A DNA stretch of 64,000 nt from Bimastos eiseni. Its lineage: Eukaryota > Annelida > Clitellata > Crassiclitellata > Lumbricidae. The notes below the pieces were generated by a model. It had not been told where the DNA came from. It saw only the letters and a program-made list of their open reading frames with translations, and made no database searches. Position numbers and translations under genes: made by a program. Shown piece by piece: positions 11,072 through 20,884 of the stretch. The stretch is from the NCBI GenBank assembly GCA_959347315.1, contig OY365817.1, positions 28,856,894-28,920,893 on the forward strand, in the 5' to 3' direction. How positions within the stretch are numbered: the first letter of the stretch is position 1; each line of letters begins with the position of its first letter.

Positions 11072-11560
11072 GGTCTAGATCAGAGGTGCTCAACATGTGG
11101 TCCGCGGACCACCCGTGGTCAGTGGCCATCAGCCGGGTGGTTCGCGAGCAGGAACCTAACATTTAGGTTGCTACTTTGGCTTAGCCTACTTATTTTGAGA
11201 TGTTTGTTCCATTGCAAGAATTCACGGAGAAACAAGAAAATGCTCAGATCAATAAGCGAAGACTGGTGAATTTAATTTCTGGACATAATTATATTCAATC
11301 ACTGTTGGATAGATTTAACTTCTACTTTGCTGACCCGAATGTTCAGAAGTTCCCTTTTCTTGAAAAAGTTGGTTCATTAAATTCACCAAAATTGGAATTA
11401 AACCAAATCATTGAACTGACAAGTGATACTACATTGAAGATGTTGCATCCAAGATTGAGCTTCATGAAATTTTCCTTTACAAGCTTCATATCAATATCCC
11501 GAAGAACCATATTTCAATATTATTTAATATTTTGCAAAATCATATCTTTTTGAATGTGAA
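11072..11560 (+). pseudogene. hAT transposon remnant with partial transposase
   Basis: The left end CAGAGGTGCTCAACATGTGG runs into the palindrome GTGGTCCGCGGACCAC, a common hAT terminus. An ATG frame at 11200-11553 encodes FVPLQEFTEKQENAQINKRR and later LLDRFNFYFADPNVQKF and LNQIIELTSDTTLK, resembling the mid-region of ZBED/SCAND3-type hAT transposases. It is truncated well before the catalytic C-terminal dimerisation motif. No matching right end was found. Confidence 0.5.
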
Positions 11561-12032
11561 TTTTCTGTGCTGGTCACAATTAAACAAAAAAATCATTCAC
11601 GACTCAAAGTGGAGGATTCTTTCATGCATTGCGACGAAAACAGTGGAGCTGATCGGTCGCCGGCACAGAAGACCTGCTGTAGCGCTGTATAATGAGAGGA
11701 GCGAACTTAAAGTCGAAAACTGTGTGCGGGTCCGAGATCGAACTTTCGAGAAAAAAAGGCGTCTGTCGCCATTTTGGGCGCTTGGAAGTTTGGAAGAATC
11801 GCAGCTAAGTTTGATATTTGGATAAGTGATTTCGCTTTTAGGTTGGAGGAAACCTTGCCCAAAGGAGTGTGTGAAAGAGAGAAGCTCGTTTTAGTTCGTC
11901 TTTAAGCTCGACTCGCAAGCTGGATAGGAGGATTGTTGCAGGATTCATCGTAAAAGGAATTCGAGGGCGCACACTACCGAGAACGGTAACCCCTTTTGTA
12001 TATTTTGTTAACTATTTGCGTGTGTACTTTTT

Positions 12033-12323
12033 CAGGGGCGTCACTAGGGGGTGCGGGGGGTGCGGGCCGCACCGGGTGACACCATCAAGGGGTGACACCA
12101 AAATAAAAAAATTGCAAATTTGACAAAGCAGACATAGCTCTGTCAAGTCGGGTTTCATAACCGTTCATTGTTAAATACATGAGCAGGCACAGGGTGCCAC
12201 CATGCAGAGCGTCTGGTGCTTAAATGAATAAGACTCAGAGCTCAGAAGACCATGGTGAAAGTCTAGAGGGGTGACACCAAGAGTTTACCGCACTGGGTGA
12301 CACCAACCCCAGTGAGGCCACTG
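12033..12323. mobile_element. hAT-type MITE, 291 bp
   Basis: The left end CAGGGGCGTCACTAGGGGG and the right end (reverse complement) CAGTGGCCTCACTGGGG are imperfect inverted repeats, with subterminal GGGTGACACC motifs repeated. The flanks TACTTTTT and TACTATTT match at 7 of 8, a decayed 8-bp duplication. No coding sequence. Confidence 0.7.
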
Positions 12324-12404
12324 TACTATTTGTCAAGGCGACTACTTCTGAGTAGTTAAAAACATGGGATATTCGGCTAAATCGTAATCATAATCTCCAA
12401 ATTT

Positions 12405-13025
12405 CTAAAGCGCCACTTGAAAGCCAAGCGCAGGGCACCAGCTTATTCACGAGCGCTGCATCAAAATAGAGGGGTTGTCCCAAGGATAGTCTGTGGTAGG
12501 GCATAGTCCGGTTTCCAGGAGGTCAGCGGAGACAGAGTAGCTGTTAAGGGGGTGTCGTTTTGGTCGATGATCGATAGGTGGAATATGAAGCAAGGAGTCT
12601 GGGTAAGAATTCTTGAAAAGGTACGACTTAAGTTTAGAATGGAAAGCCAGAAGGTGATGGATAGGGGAGCTTGGACCAGATGATGTTGGATGACAGGCAG
12701 TGGTCGCGGAGGAGCTGAATATGTACGGAATTCAGGAGGCAGATCGTTCCAGAGACGTGGTGCAGCGTTGGATATGGCGCGGTTGCAGAACTTGAGAGAA
12801 GAGGTGACTGGGGGTCGAGTAAGAGTGAGACAGGATGACGATCGGGTAGAGCGGGTTGGCTGGATGGTGAACAGTTCGCGAAGGTATTTTGGCTGGGAGT
12901 ATTGTATGGAGTTTTAAGTTAGCGATAGTATTTTGAGTAAATGCGCTCTGGGATTTTTAGCCAGTGGAGTGATTTCAGAATTTGAATGATGTGATGATGC
13001 TTGGGCGTTCTGGTGACGGCTCTGG
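12405..13025 (-). mobile_element. Non-LTR retrotransposon 3' end, CR1/L2-like reverse transcriptase tail
   Basis: Minus-strand reading gives HHHIIQILKSLHWLKIPERI, then YLRELFTIQPTRSTRS, RPPVTSSLKFCNRAISNAA and PRLWNDLPPEFRTYS. This is the standard order at the C-terminus of CR1/L2-clade reverse transcriptases (LHWLP, the RSLRSS-like segment, A-P-R-LWN-LP). Stops and frameshifts break it. The 3' end carries family B sequence (GCAGCGCTCGTGAATAAGC to GAGTGGCGCTTTA) and a GATTAC-rich tail. 5'-truncated. Confidence 0.8.
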
Positions 13026-13179
13026 CTAATGACTAATAACGCTTAGGCGAATGTCCGAGGAAAGCAAGGATCAAGTAGGTCTTTTCAGATGATGTGTCAT
13101 TTATTTCAACAATTGCAAAAAAATTTATAGTAGCAACGCAGCGTAGAAATTAAACAGAATGTGACATGTGCCTACATAC

Positions 13180-13306
13180 CTTGAAATGGAATTTAGACGA
13201 TCATCGTTGCAGATTGAATCCTTTTCCGTTGCCTTCCAGTGCATCCATCCGGTCTTCGAGTTGATGCCGTCCTGTTGCTCCAGGTCCCGGATCAGAGGAG
13301 AAGCAT
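13180..13306 (-). pseudogene. Exon-like module, copy a
   Basis: Between the acceptor CTTCTCCGCAG and the donor CAAG/GTATGT one frame is open: ASPLIRDLEQQDGINSK, then TGWMHWKATEKDS. The sequence from CCTGGAGCAA to GAAGACCGG recurs at 15261-15328 and, diverged, at 10936-11003. Splice signals are good, but the exit phase (2) does not match the entry phase of copy f, so a working join is not shown. Confidence 0.35.
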
Positions 13307-13548
13307 CTGCGGAGAAGTTGGCCGAGGCGATCTCCACAGCCAATCATGTTAAGTAACTTCATTCTACATAATTGGTCCAACAGATTCACAGTGAAATTAC
13401 GCAATCACAGCTAGGATTAGGCCTGACAGCGAAGCAGGAGCCTGCGGAGAAGTTGGCCGAGGCGTACTCCATAGCAAATCATGTTAAGTAACTTCATTCT
13501 ACATAATTGGTCCAACAGATTCACAGTGAAATTACGCAATCACAGCTT
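13306..13548. repeat. Direct repeat, 105-bp unit, two copies
   Basis: CTGCGGAGAAGTTGGCCGAGG through CATGTTAAGTAACTTCATTC to ACGCAATCACAGCT occurs twice, 133 bp apart, nearly identical. The first copy contains the acceptor of copy a. Confidence 0.9.
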
Positions 13549-13776
13549 AAAACACACATGCAATACTCTCTGAAGTGAGGCCGATAAGTTAAAGCAAAAA
13601 AGGATTAGTATACAGCCGACAACTTAGCACAAAGACGTGGAATATGAGAATTGGATCCTAAGCCTTTGAAGTTCTTTCTCATCTACCGTCGACATTTTCC
13701 AACAATAGCAACAAAATAAATTACAAGAGCAACACAGCGGAGTAATTGTGCAGAATGCTACAGGATGCCTACACAC

Positions 13777-13813
13777 CGGGACATCCAACCACTGCCATTG
13801 GTTGCTCCAGGCT
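13777..13813 (-). pseudogene. Exon-like module, copy b
   Basis: GTGTAG acceptor, AGCCTGGAGCAA, the peptide AWSNQWQWLDVP and a GTGTGTAG donor, then intron-like sequence shared with the copies at 15.2 and 16.4 kb. Confidence 0.25.
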
Positions 13814-14034
13814 CTACACACCTACAAGGAAATCCGAAAGAAAGAGTACGTGGTGAATCTTAGTATAATTCATAAAATTCATTCACAAAATTTATATAGC
13901 GACCTTTCACTAAATATACTCAGAGGTATCATGGCCTACAAATCTGCTTTATCACCGATTATTATAATTGCAACAGAGTAGAAATAACACAAAATGTGAG
14001 ACAGAGGATGCATAATCACCTCGTATGGCTCGTA

Positions 14035-14906
14035 GCTGTCGTGATGAACTGACGAACGAACCGAAGGACGAACGAACGATCCAACGGTCGGACGAACGAT
14101 CCTTAGGACGAACGAACGACCGAAGGTCGAACGAACGAACCGAAGGACGAACGAACGAACCGAAGGACGAACGAACGAACCGTAGGACGAACGAGTGTAC
14201 CGAAGGTCGAACAAACGTACCGAAGGACGAACGAACGAACCGTAGGACGAACGAACGAACCGAAGGACGGACGAACCTGACCAACGGCCGAACGAACTGA
14301 ACCCACGGACGAACGAATCTAACCAACAGACGAACGAACGAACCGACGGACTAACGAACGAAACCCACGGTCGAACGAACCTAACCAACGGACGAACCAA
14401 CCAACCAACGGACGAACGAACGAACCAACGGACGTACGAACGAACAGACGAACGAACCGAAGCTCGAACGAACCAACCGAAGGACGAACGAACGTTACCA
14501 AAGGTCTAACGAACGAACGCACAGAAGAACGAACGAATGCACCGAAGGACTAACGAACGAACCGTTAAGACGAACGAGTGTACCGAAGGACGAACGAACG
14601 TACCGAAGGACGAACGAACGAACCGTAGGACGAACGAACGAACCAAAGGACGGACGAACCTGACCAACGGTCGAACGAACGAAACCCACGGACGAACGAA
14701 TCGAACCAACGGACGAACGAACGAACCGACGGACTAACGAACGAGACCCACGGACGAACGAACCTAACCAGCGGGCAAACGAACGAACCAACGGACGAAC
14801 GAACAAGACCCACGGACGAACGAACCTAACCAACAGTTGAACGAACGAACCAACGGACGAACGTCCCGAAGCACGAACGAACAACCCGACGGACGAACGA
14901 ACAGTG
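14035..14906. repeat. CGAA-core 20-bp minisatellite, array 1
   Basis: Units such as GAACGAACGAACCGAAGGAC repeat for about 870 bp, with variants CCAACGGACGAACGAACG and ACCCACGGACGAACGAA. CGAA and TTCG contain no stop in any frame, so frames rich in SFVRPSVRSFV on the minus strand are expected by composition. Confidence 0.95.
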
Positions 14907-15260
14907 AAGTGGTGGTCTGCAGGCACCCAGAAGTCTTGCTCCAGGCTCTTCATCGCTACAACAGAACGAACAGAATCTTAAATAACAAGAAGTATAGCGT
15001 TACAATACACAACCCATGGTCTTCCCTCAACCATCCGACGTTATCACCTGTCATACGGAGGACTGGTGAGCTGCAACTAATCAGACATCAATACATGGGG
15101 GCAGATACATTATATACTACTTAAGAAAGAACGCAATAAACGATAAAGTATCCAAAGTCACACACACGATTTCTTTCTTAATATTGTCATATTTTCCAAC
15201 TGTAGCAACAAAATAAATTTAGCGGAGTAAATGTGCAGAATGTTACAGGATGCAACATAC

Positions 15261-15328
15261 CTTGACGTCCAACCATTGCCATTCCGTGCAGCCACCCGGT
15301 CTTCGAGTTGTGGTGGTCGCTTCAGGTA
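15261..15328 (-). pseudogene. Exon-like module, copy c
   Basis: GGGCAG acceptor, open frame PEATTTTRRPGGCTEWQWLDVK, AAG/GTATGT donor. WQWLDV is shared with copy b, and the CTCGAAGACCGG word with copy a. Confidence 0.3.
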
Positions 15329-15537
15329 CTGCCCTCCTACACGGAAATCCGAAAGAAAGAGAACGTGGTGAACCTTAGTATAAATTCATATAATTCATTC
15401 ACAAAATTTATATAGCGACCTTTGACGAACCCAAGAATCTTATTTATCACCGATAATTACAATTGCAGCAGAGTAGAAATAGCACAAAATGTGACACAGG
15501 GGATGCATAATCACCTCGTATGGCTCGTATCTGTCGT

Positions 15538-15976
15538 GACGAACTGACGAACGAACCGAAGGACGAACGAACGGACCGACGGACGGACGAACGAGCCGAA
15601 GGTCGAACGAACGAACCGAAGGACGAACCAACGAACCAACGGACGGACGAACGAACCGAAGGTCGAACGAACGAACCGAAGGACGAACGAACGAACCGAA
15701 GGACGAACGAGCGTACCGAAGGACGAACGAACGAACCGAAGGACAAACGAACGTGCCGAAGGACGAACGAACGTAGTACGAACGAACGAACGAACGAACA
15801 GACGGACGGTCGAACCTGACCAACGGACGAACGACTCGAACCAACGGACGAACGAATCTAACCAACGGACGAACGAACGAACCGACGGACAAACGAACGA
15901 AACCCACGGACGAACGATCCGAACCAACGGACGAACGAACGAACCAACGGACGAACGTCCCGAAGCACGAACGAAC
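15538..15976. repeat. CGAA-core 20-bp minisatellite, array 2
   Basis: Same units as array 1, about 440 bp, flanked by the same unique sequence on both sides. Confidence 0.95.
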
Positions 15977-16451
15977 AGTGAAGTGGTGGTCTGCAGGCAC
16001 CCAGAAGTCTTGCTCCAGGCTCTTCATCGCTACAACAGAACGAACAGAATCTTAAATAACAAGACGTATAGCGATACAATACACAACCCATAGTCTTCCC
16101 TCAACCATCCGACCTTTTCACCTGTCATACGGAGGACTGATGAGCTGCAACTAATCAGACTTCAATACATGGGGCGGGGGGGGGGAGATAAATTATATAC
16201 TGCTTAAGGAACAAAGCAATAAAGTAAAGTATGCAGCAGATAACAACTTGCTACAGCAAAAAGCTGAGGAATACGAATTGGATCGTAAGCCATACGACTT
16301 CTTATTTTTTTTATTGATGACAGTTTCCAACAATAGCAACAAAACAAATTTACAAGATCAACTAAGCGGAGTAATTGTGCATAGTGTTACAGGATGCCTC
16401 CAAACCTTGACGTCGTTTCTTTACCTCACAGTCATCTCTTGCTCCAATCCA

Positions 16452-16712
16452 TTGGAATAGCCAGGGTATCATACCTCTGACATAACTCTGGCCTAATAGC
16501 GCGTAAAACTGCTATGCACAAGTCTGGAATTGTGCGTTGCGCTGAACATAAATTTGCTCCTGCAGGGGCCATATGCATGGGGTTGGAATAGCCAGGATGT
16601 AACTCGTAATTACCTCTGACATAAAACTGTTACACCTGGCCTATGCTGGAGTATCGCTCAAAACTGCTATGCACGAGGCGGAAATTGTGCGTTACTCGGC
16701 ATATAATGTCAT
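16452..16712. repeat. Tandem duplication, 135-bp period
   Basis: GGAATAGCCAGG, then ACCTCTGACATAA, CTGGCCTA, AAAACTGCTATGCACRAG and GGAATTGTGCGTT occur twice in order at 16452 and 16587. Confidence 0.8.
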
Positions 16713-16719
16713 TCCTGGT

Positions 16720-18000
16720 CGACCTTAGGTGCAAGTCCGCTATTCCCGAATAGGGCTATAATCAAAATGGCGACCATTGTTATGATTCGTCGCATTCGAC
16801 GAAGTTTATGACTCTTTTATATGCTTCTAGATCGTTGCAATCCTCGAGATCTACGAAAGATAACAGATTATATTATGCCTTCCATTTTCATCATGACAAA
16901 AATGCTACTAAGAGTTCTTGAGACAAAATTGCTGGTGATGTAGCATATGATGTGTCGAGTAGTGGTTCGTTGCCTTTGGCCGTGTTGTAATTAATTAATT
17001 TGGTTGATTTCCACAAAATGTGACTTAAGACTTTGCATCTTAGCGTTGCAATCCGAATTAAGCCCTGTAAATTTCTTTGCGCATGCGCAGTTATCAATAC
17101 CCACTGAAATCATTAACGTAAACCCAGCGTCTCGCGAACGTTAGGTCATGTGCAACTATTTCACGGTTATTTTCTTTCACTCATGTATTGCAACGACGGC
17201 CACGGCCTATTCGTAGAATAGTTATTTCTGGTGTAAGCCTTATTCGGCGAATAGGCTATTCAAATTCCATGCATTTGGGCTTGAACGCCTGCAAGAGAAT
17301 CTGAAAGGACAAGAACAAGGCGCATGATAGCATTAGTCGCCCAGTCATCGTCCTTTTGTATGGTATTCATATCTGCCGCCAGGACTGATGAGTGACAAGC
17401 TCATCCTCTAACACTGATGGTGACCACAACAGAATAAGTTAAAGGAGCACGATACCTCATCTCCCGCTGTGTGCGTAGCCCATCGAACCTCGCGTCCTGT
17501 GCTTCAGAGTGAATGTCTCCCGTTTCGCCCGTCTCCGAATGCCTGACAGAACATGAACATGACGTACGTTACCGTTTGTTGCCCAGATTTTCTGCCGCTA
17601 GCAATTATGTAGATTGTAGAGCTGCAAACGGGAGTCTCTTTGCAGCAGTCTTACTGGATCATGGCAAAGTGTTGAAGCCACTCAGATTCTCATTGAACGT
17701 CTTTATCGCTGTAGCCGTTGTTTACTCTGAACGCTTTGTGAGGCAGGTCTAAGCTCATTTTTTTAATGTGCTATATTTAGTTTCCTCTTAAATAGATACA
17801 GGCTAACATACTTGAATACGTATAAAAGCTTACATTGTTTATCCGTGAAGGATCAGAAAAATTATCACAGCATAAAAGAGCAGACCACCGAAAGTTGCAG
17901 CAAAATCAGAAATACAGAAAATCGCGCAATGTAGACATCAGAGCATACAAAATGAAATTGCTAAATTGCTAAACAAAATCGTTCAGCCAATACTATAAGA
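16720..18000. other. No gene assigned
   Basis: Unique-looking sequence with a short palindrome around GAATAGGGC (16738-16760) and GTAGAATAG...GGCGAATAGG (17212-17265). A 79-codon frame at 17513-17752 has no recognisable feature. Confidence 0.35.
17078..17089. promoter_or_regulatory. Perfect NRF1 palindrome TGCGCATGCGCA
   Basis: Exact match to the NRF1 consensus, which is usually found in core promoters. No gene is seen beside it, so its role is open. Confidence 0.35.
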
Positions 18001-18009
18001 CTCTGCCGA

Positions 18010-18895
18010 GTCTATCTTCATCTGGCCAATGGCCATTGTAACAGGAAAAACGTTATGTAACTGCAGATGGAGTAATTCACTCACCCGTGACGAAGGCGTC
18101 TGGTTGGCTGCCTCAATGAGTCCAGAGTCCCGGAAGAAACAGTTGCATCCCCTTGATCTCTTCGTTGGACTGTGGACACATTGCATAGCTGGCCAACACC
18201 TGTGGACGTTCGCTGCCTTCTGTCTTGAAGCCAGTCAACAAATGCTCCTTCAACACCTCGTAATCTGTGATTCTTCAATTTCCGTTTTCATTGATACACT
18301 TCAAAAATATCCAGTTAGAGATCTGGCTAAAGTTAAAGCACACACCTTGCATGCTACATCATACACTAAGCACACTAGATTGAACCTTGACAGACGAAGA
18401 TAGAGATAAACCCAGACCTTGACATAAATTGCATCATTTGTCTGGATGTGCCATTCCATCTTTCTGGCTTTAGTCCGGTCTCCTCTCGTTGGGTCCTAAA
18501 GACCATCCCAGCCGATCCATCATCTGACGAACGCTCAGTCTTTCGTTCAACCGTCCGTCAGTCCGTAATCTATGTCCGATGTCAGTCCGTCCATAAATAC
18601 TGTGAGTCCGTTTTCCAGATCATTAGTGCGTTCGACCGAGCGTCCGTCCATCCGTCCAACCGTCCATCCAACTGTTGGGTCTATCCATAGACTGCCGATC
18701 CGTTCTTGCATCCGTTCTAAGTGATCCTAACTGATCGCAACAGTTCGTTCTACTGTATCTGACCGTCGGTCTATCAATTGCGATAGTCCGTCCGTCCTAG
18801 GCGATCGTCTGTCTGCAGGCACAGTCGGTGGTCACTCGCTGCATTTGTTAGGCCGCCTTTCCGTCACTCAATCCATATGTCAGCCGGTATATTCA
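18010..18895. mobile_element. Foldback element, left arm
   Basis: It pairs as an inverted repeat with 19395-20235. Matching blocks: ACACCTGTGGACGTTCGC with its counterpart at 20075-20105; AGAGATCTGGCTAAAG with 19960-19980; GATGTGCCATTCCATCTTT with 19825-19850; and the GTCCGTCC-rich part. Minus-strand reading contains EVLKEHLLTGFKTEGSERP then QV, before stops and a frameshift. Divergence is roughly a quarter of positions by eye. Confidence 0.8.
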
Positions 18896-18969
18896 ACCCA
18901 TGAAATGAAAGCAATGAAAATTCAAAAAATGAAAATTCAAATGGAAAATGAAAAACCAACAAAACAGCA

Positions 18970-19310
18970 ACTATTCCCATATCCCTTTAGCCCCCCATGC
19001 CCCTTAAGGGAATAGTGTAGTACTTCCATAATGTCTTGTGTACCTAACATTATAGAAATGCCACTCTATTCCCTTTTCCCCAATATCCCTTTTGCCCCTC
19101 ATGTCTCTTAAGGAAATAGAGCAACAAATCCATAATGTCATGTGCCCCTGACATTATAGAAATGACACTATATTCCCTTTTGCCCCCCCCCATATCCCTT
19201 TTGCCCTCCATGCCCCTTAGGGGAATAGAGCAACAAATCCTTAATGTCAAGTACACCTGACATTATAAAAATGAAACTCTATTCCCTTTTGCCCCCCATT
19301 TAAATTTTGC
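18970..19310. repeat. Central 104-109-bp tandem repeat of the foldback element
   Basis: Three copies of ATATCCCTTT-GCCCC-CATGCCCCTTAAGGGAATAG followed by CATAATGTC and TGACATTATAGAAATG. Copy starts fall near 18979, 19083 and 19192. Each unit is itself partly palindromic. Confidence 0.85.
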
Positions 19311-19394
19311 CCCCATTTAAATTTTGCCCCTTCCCCCCCATTTTCCAATTTAAACAATAATTTTTCCATTTTCATTTACTTTCATTTTCATCCG

Positions 19395-20235
19395 GTTGAA
19401 TAGATGGCTGACTAATGGATTGACTGCCGGATAGGCGGTCGGACGAATGCACCGAGTGACGACGGCCTGTGCATGCAGACTGGCGATCGGCTAAGAAGGA
19501 CGGACGATTGCAATAGACAGACTGACGGTCAGATACGGTGGAATGAAGTGTGGTGATCAGTTAGGATCGGTTAGGATGGATGCAAGAGAACGGATCGGCG
19601 GTCTATGAACAGGCCCAACGGTTGGATGGACAGCAGGATGGATGGACGGACGCTGAGTCGAACGGACTAACGATCTGGAGAATGGACTTGCAGCATGCAT
19701 GGACCGACTGACGTTGGATGTAGACTATACACTGACGGACAATTGAAGGAAGGACTGACCGTTCGTCAGATGATGGACTGTCTGGGATGATCTCTAGGAC
19801 TCGACAGAAGGAGACAGAACTAAGGCCAAAAAGATGGAATGGCACAATCAGACAGACAATGCAAAATGTGTCAAGGTGGAGTTAATCTCGATATTTATCC
19901 CCCAAGGTTTATCTTGTGCGCTTAGCGTATAATGTGACATGGCAGATATGTGCATAAACTTAGACCAGATCTCTAATAGGAAATTCTTAAAGTCTATCAA
20001 AGAATAGAAATCAAAGAACTCACAGAGCCATACGAGGTGCTAAAGGAACCGTTGTTGGCAAGCTTCAACACAGAAGGCGGCGAACGTCCACAGGTTTCAA
20101 CCGGTTGTGCAATGTCTCCATGGTCTAAAGAAGAGATTAAGGAGTGGCAATTGTTCGTCCCAAGCCTCCTGACATCGTATCTACAAAATGAAGATGAGCA
20201 CTCACGTGTTACATGCATCTACAGCAACGCGAGGT
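19395..20235. mobile_element. Foldback element, right arm
   Basis: Inverted partner of 18010-18895. Its plus strand keeps an open frame from about 19981 to 20273 that reads EILKVYQRIEIKELTEPYEV, then LKEPLLASFNTEGGERPQV, then AMSPWSKEEIKEWQLFVP. The left arm encodes the same peptide pattern (VLKE.LL..F.TEG.ERPQV...AM.P.S.EEIK..QLF.P). The family is not recognised; it could be a fragment of an element protein or of a captured host exon. Confidence 0.75.
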
Positions 20236-20239
20236 TAAA

Positions 20240-20880
20240 CAACAGGCGAAAAACCACAAACTTAACCCCTTAATGAATTGAAGAACGAGTTTCTCTTTCG
20301 AAAGTCGATTGTAGCAATGATCTAGTGACATATCAACGGTTAGTAAGCCTACCCAAACAGTAGACTAAGAAGACTAATCAGAGTAACATAAACATACCAC
20401 TTTTCAACCATCAACTACAGTCTTGCCACTAATTAACCTGAAAATTACATTGCGCTTGTCAAGAAACCTAATCAGAGGCGTTACCATTCAAACCATGGCT
20501 ATACAATTCAGACTGGAGCAGCTTGTGAAAGAAAGGCGCATTTCGCAGCGATGGCCTCAAAAAGAACAAGAAGCAAGGTATGTCTGTATCCATTACATCA
20601 TAGACAGGATGTAGACTAAGATGTTTTAAGTTGAGTGTTTCCTTCAAAACCCAAGATTACGGAAGAGGAGCAGATCAATGTCATCCATATAAACAATAAA
20701 CTGATTATCTAGAATACTAGAATGCTAGAGAATCCTACCCCAAAATAACTCATTATTACTCATCTCTTTGTCACAATAGTACATTGGGCAAAAATCATGG
20801 TCTAACTGCACTCGTAGTTCTATAGTTAATCACAACCACAATATACTGAAACAATTAATGACGTCTTCAAACTCGTGAAG
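20240..20880. other. No gene assigned
   Basis: AT-rich sequence between the foldback element and the 20-bp satellite; a 63-codon frame at 20423-20614 has no recognisable domain. Confidence 0.35.
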
Positions 20881-20884
20881 CTGC

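Larger units (their letters stand above)
13660..16420. repeat. Head-to-tail segmental duplication, two copies plus a partial third
   Basis: Copy 1 spans about 13680-15150, copy 2 about 15180-16235, and a partial third starts near 16300. Shared blocks include GAAATCCGAAAGAAAGAG, the TTTATATAGCGACCTTT stretch, GCATAATCACCTCGTATGGC before each array, and about 240 nearly identical bases after each array (14906-15145 and 15977-16230). The copies differ mainly in array length. Confidence 0.85.

Noticed and set aside
13936..16027. Minus-strand frames of up to 195 codons rich in SFVRPSVRSFV
   Set aside because: They are translations of the CGAA/TTCG repeat, which has no stop in any frame on either strand; openness alone is not evidence.
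18448..18690. Pair of 80-codon frames (18448-18690 plus, 19603-19845 minus) as genes
   Set aside because: They are the matched arms of the foldback element; the conserved peptide signal is in the other part of the arms.
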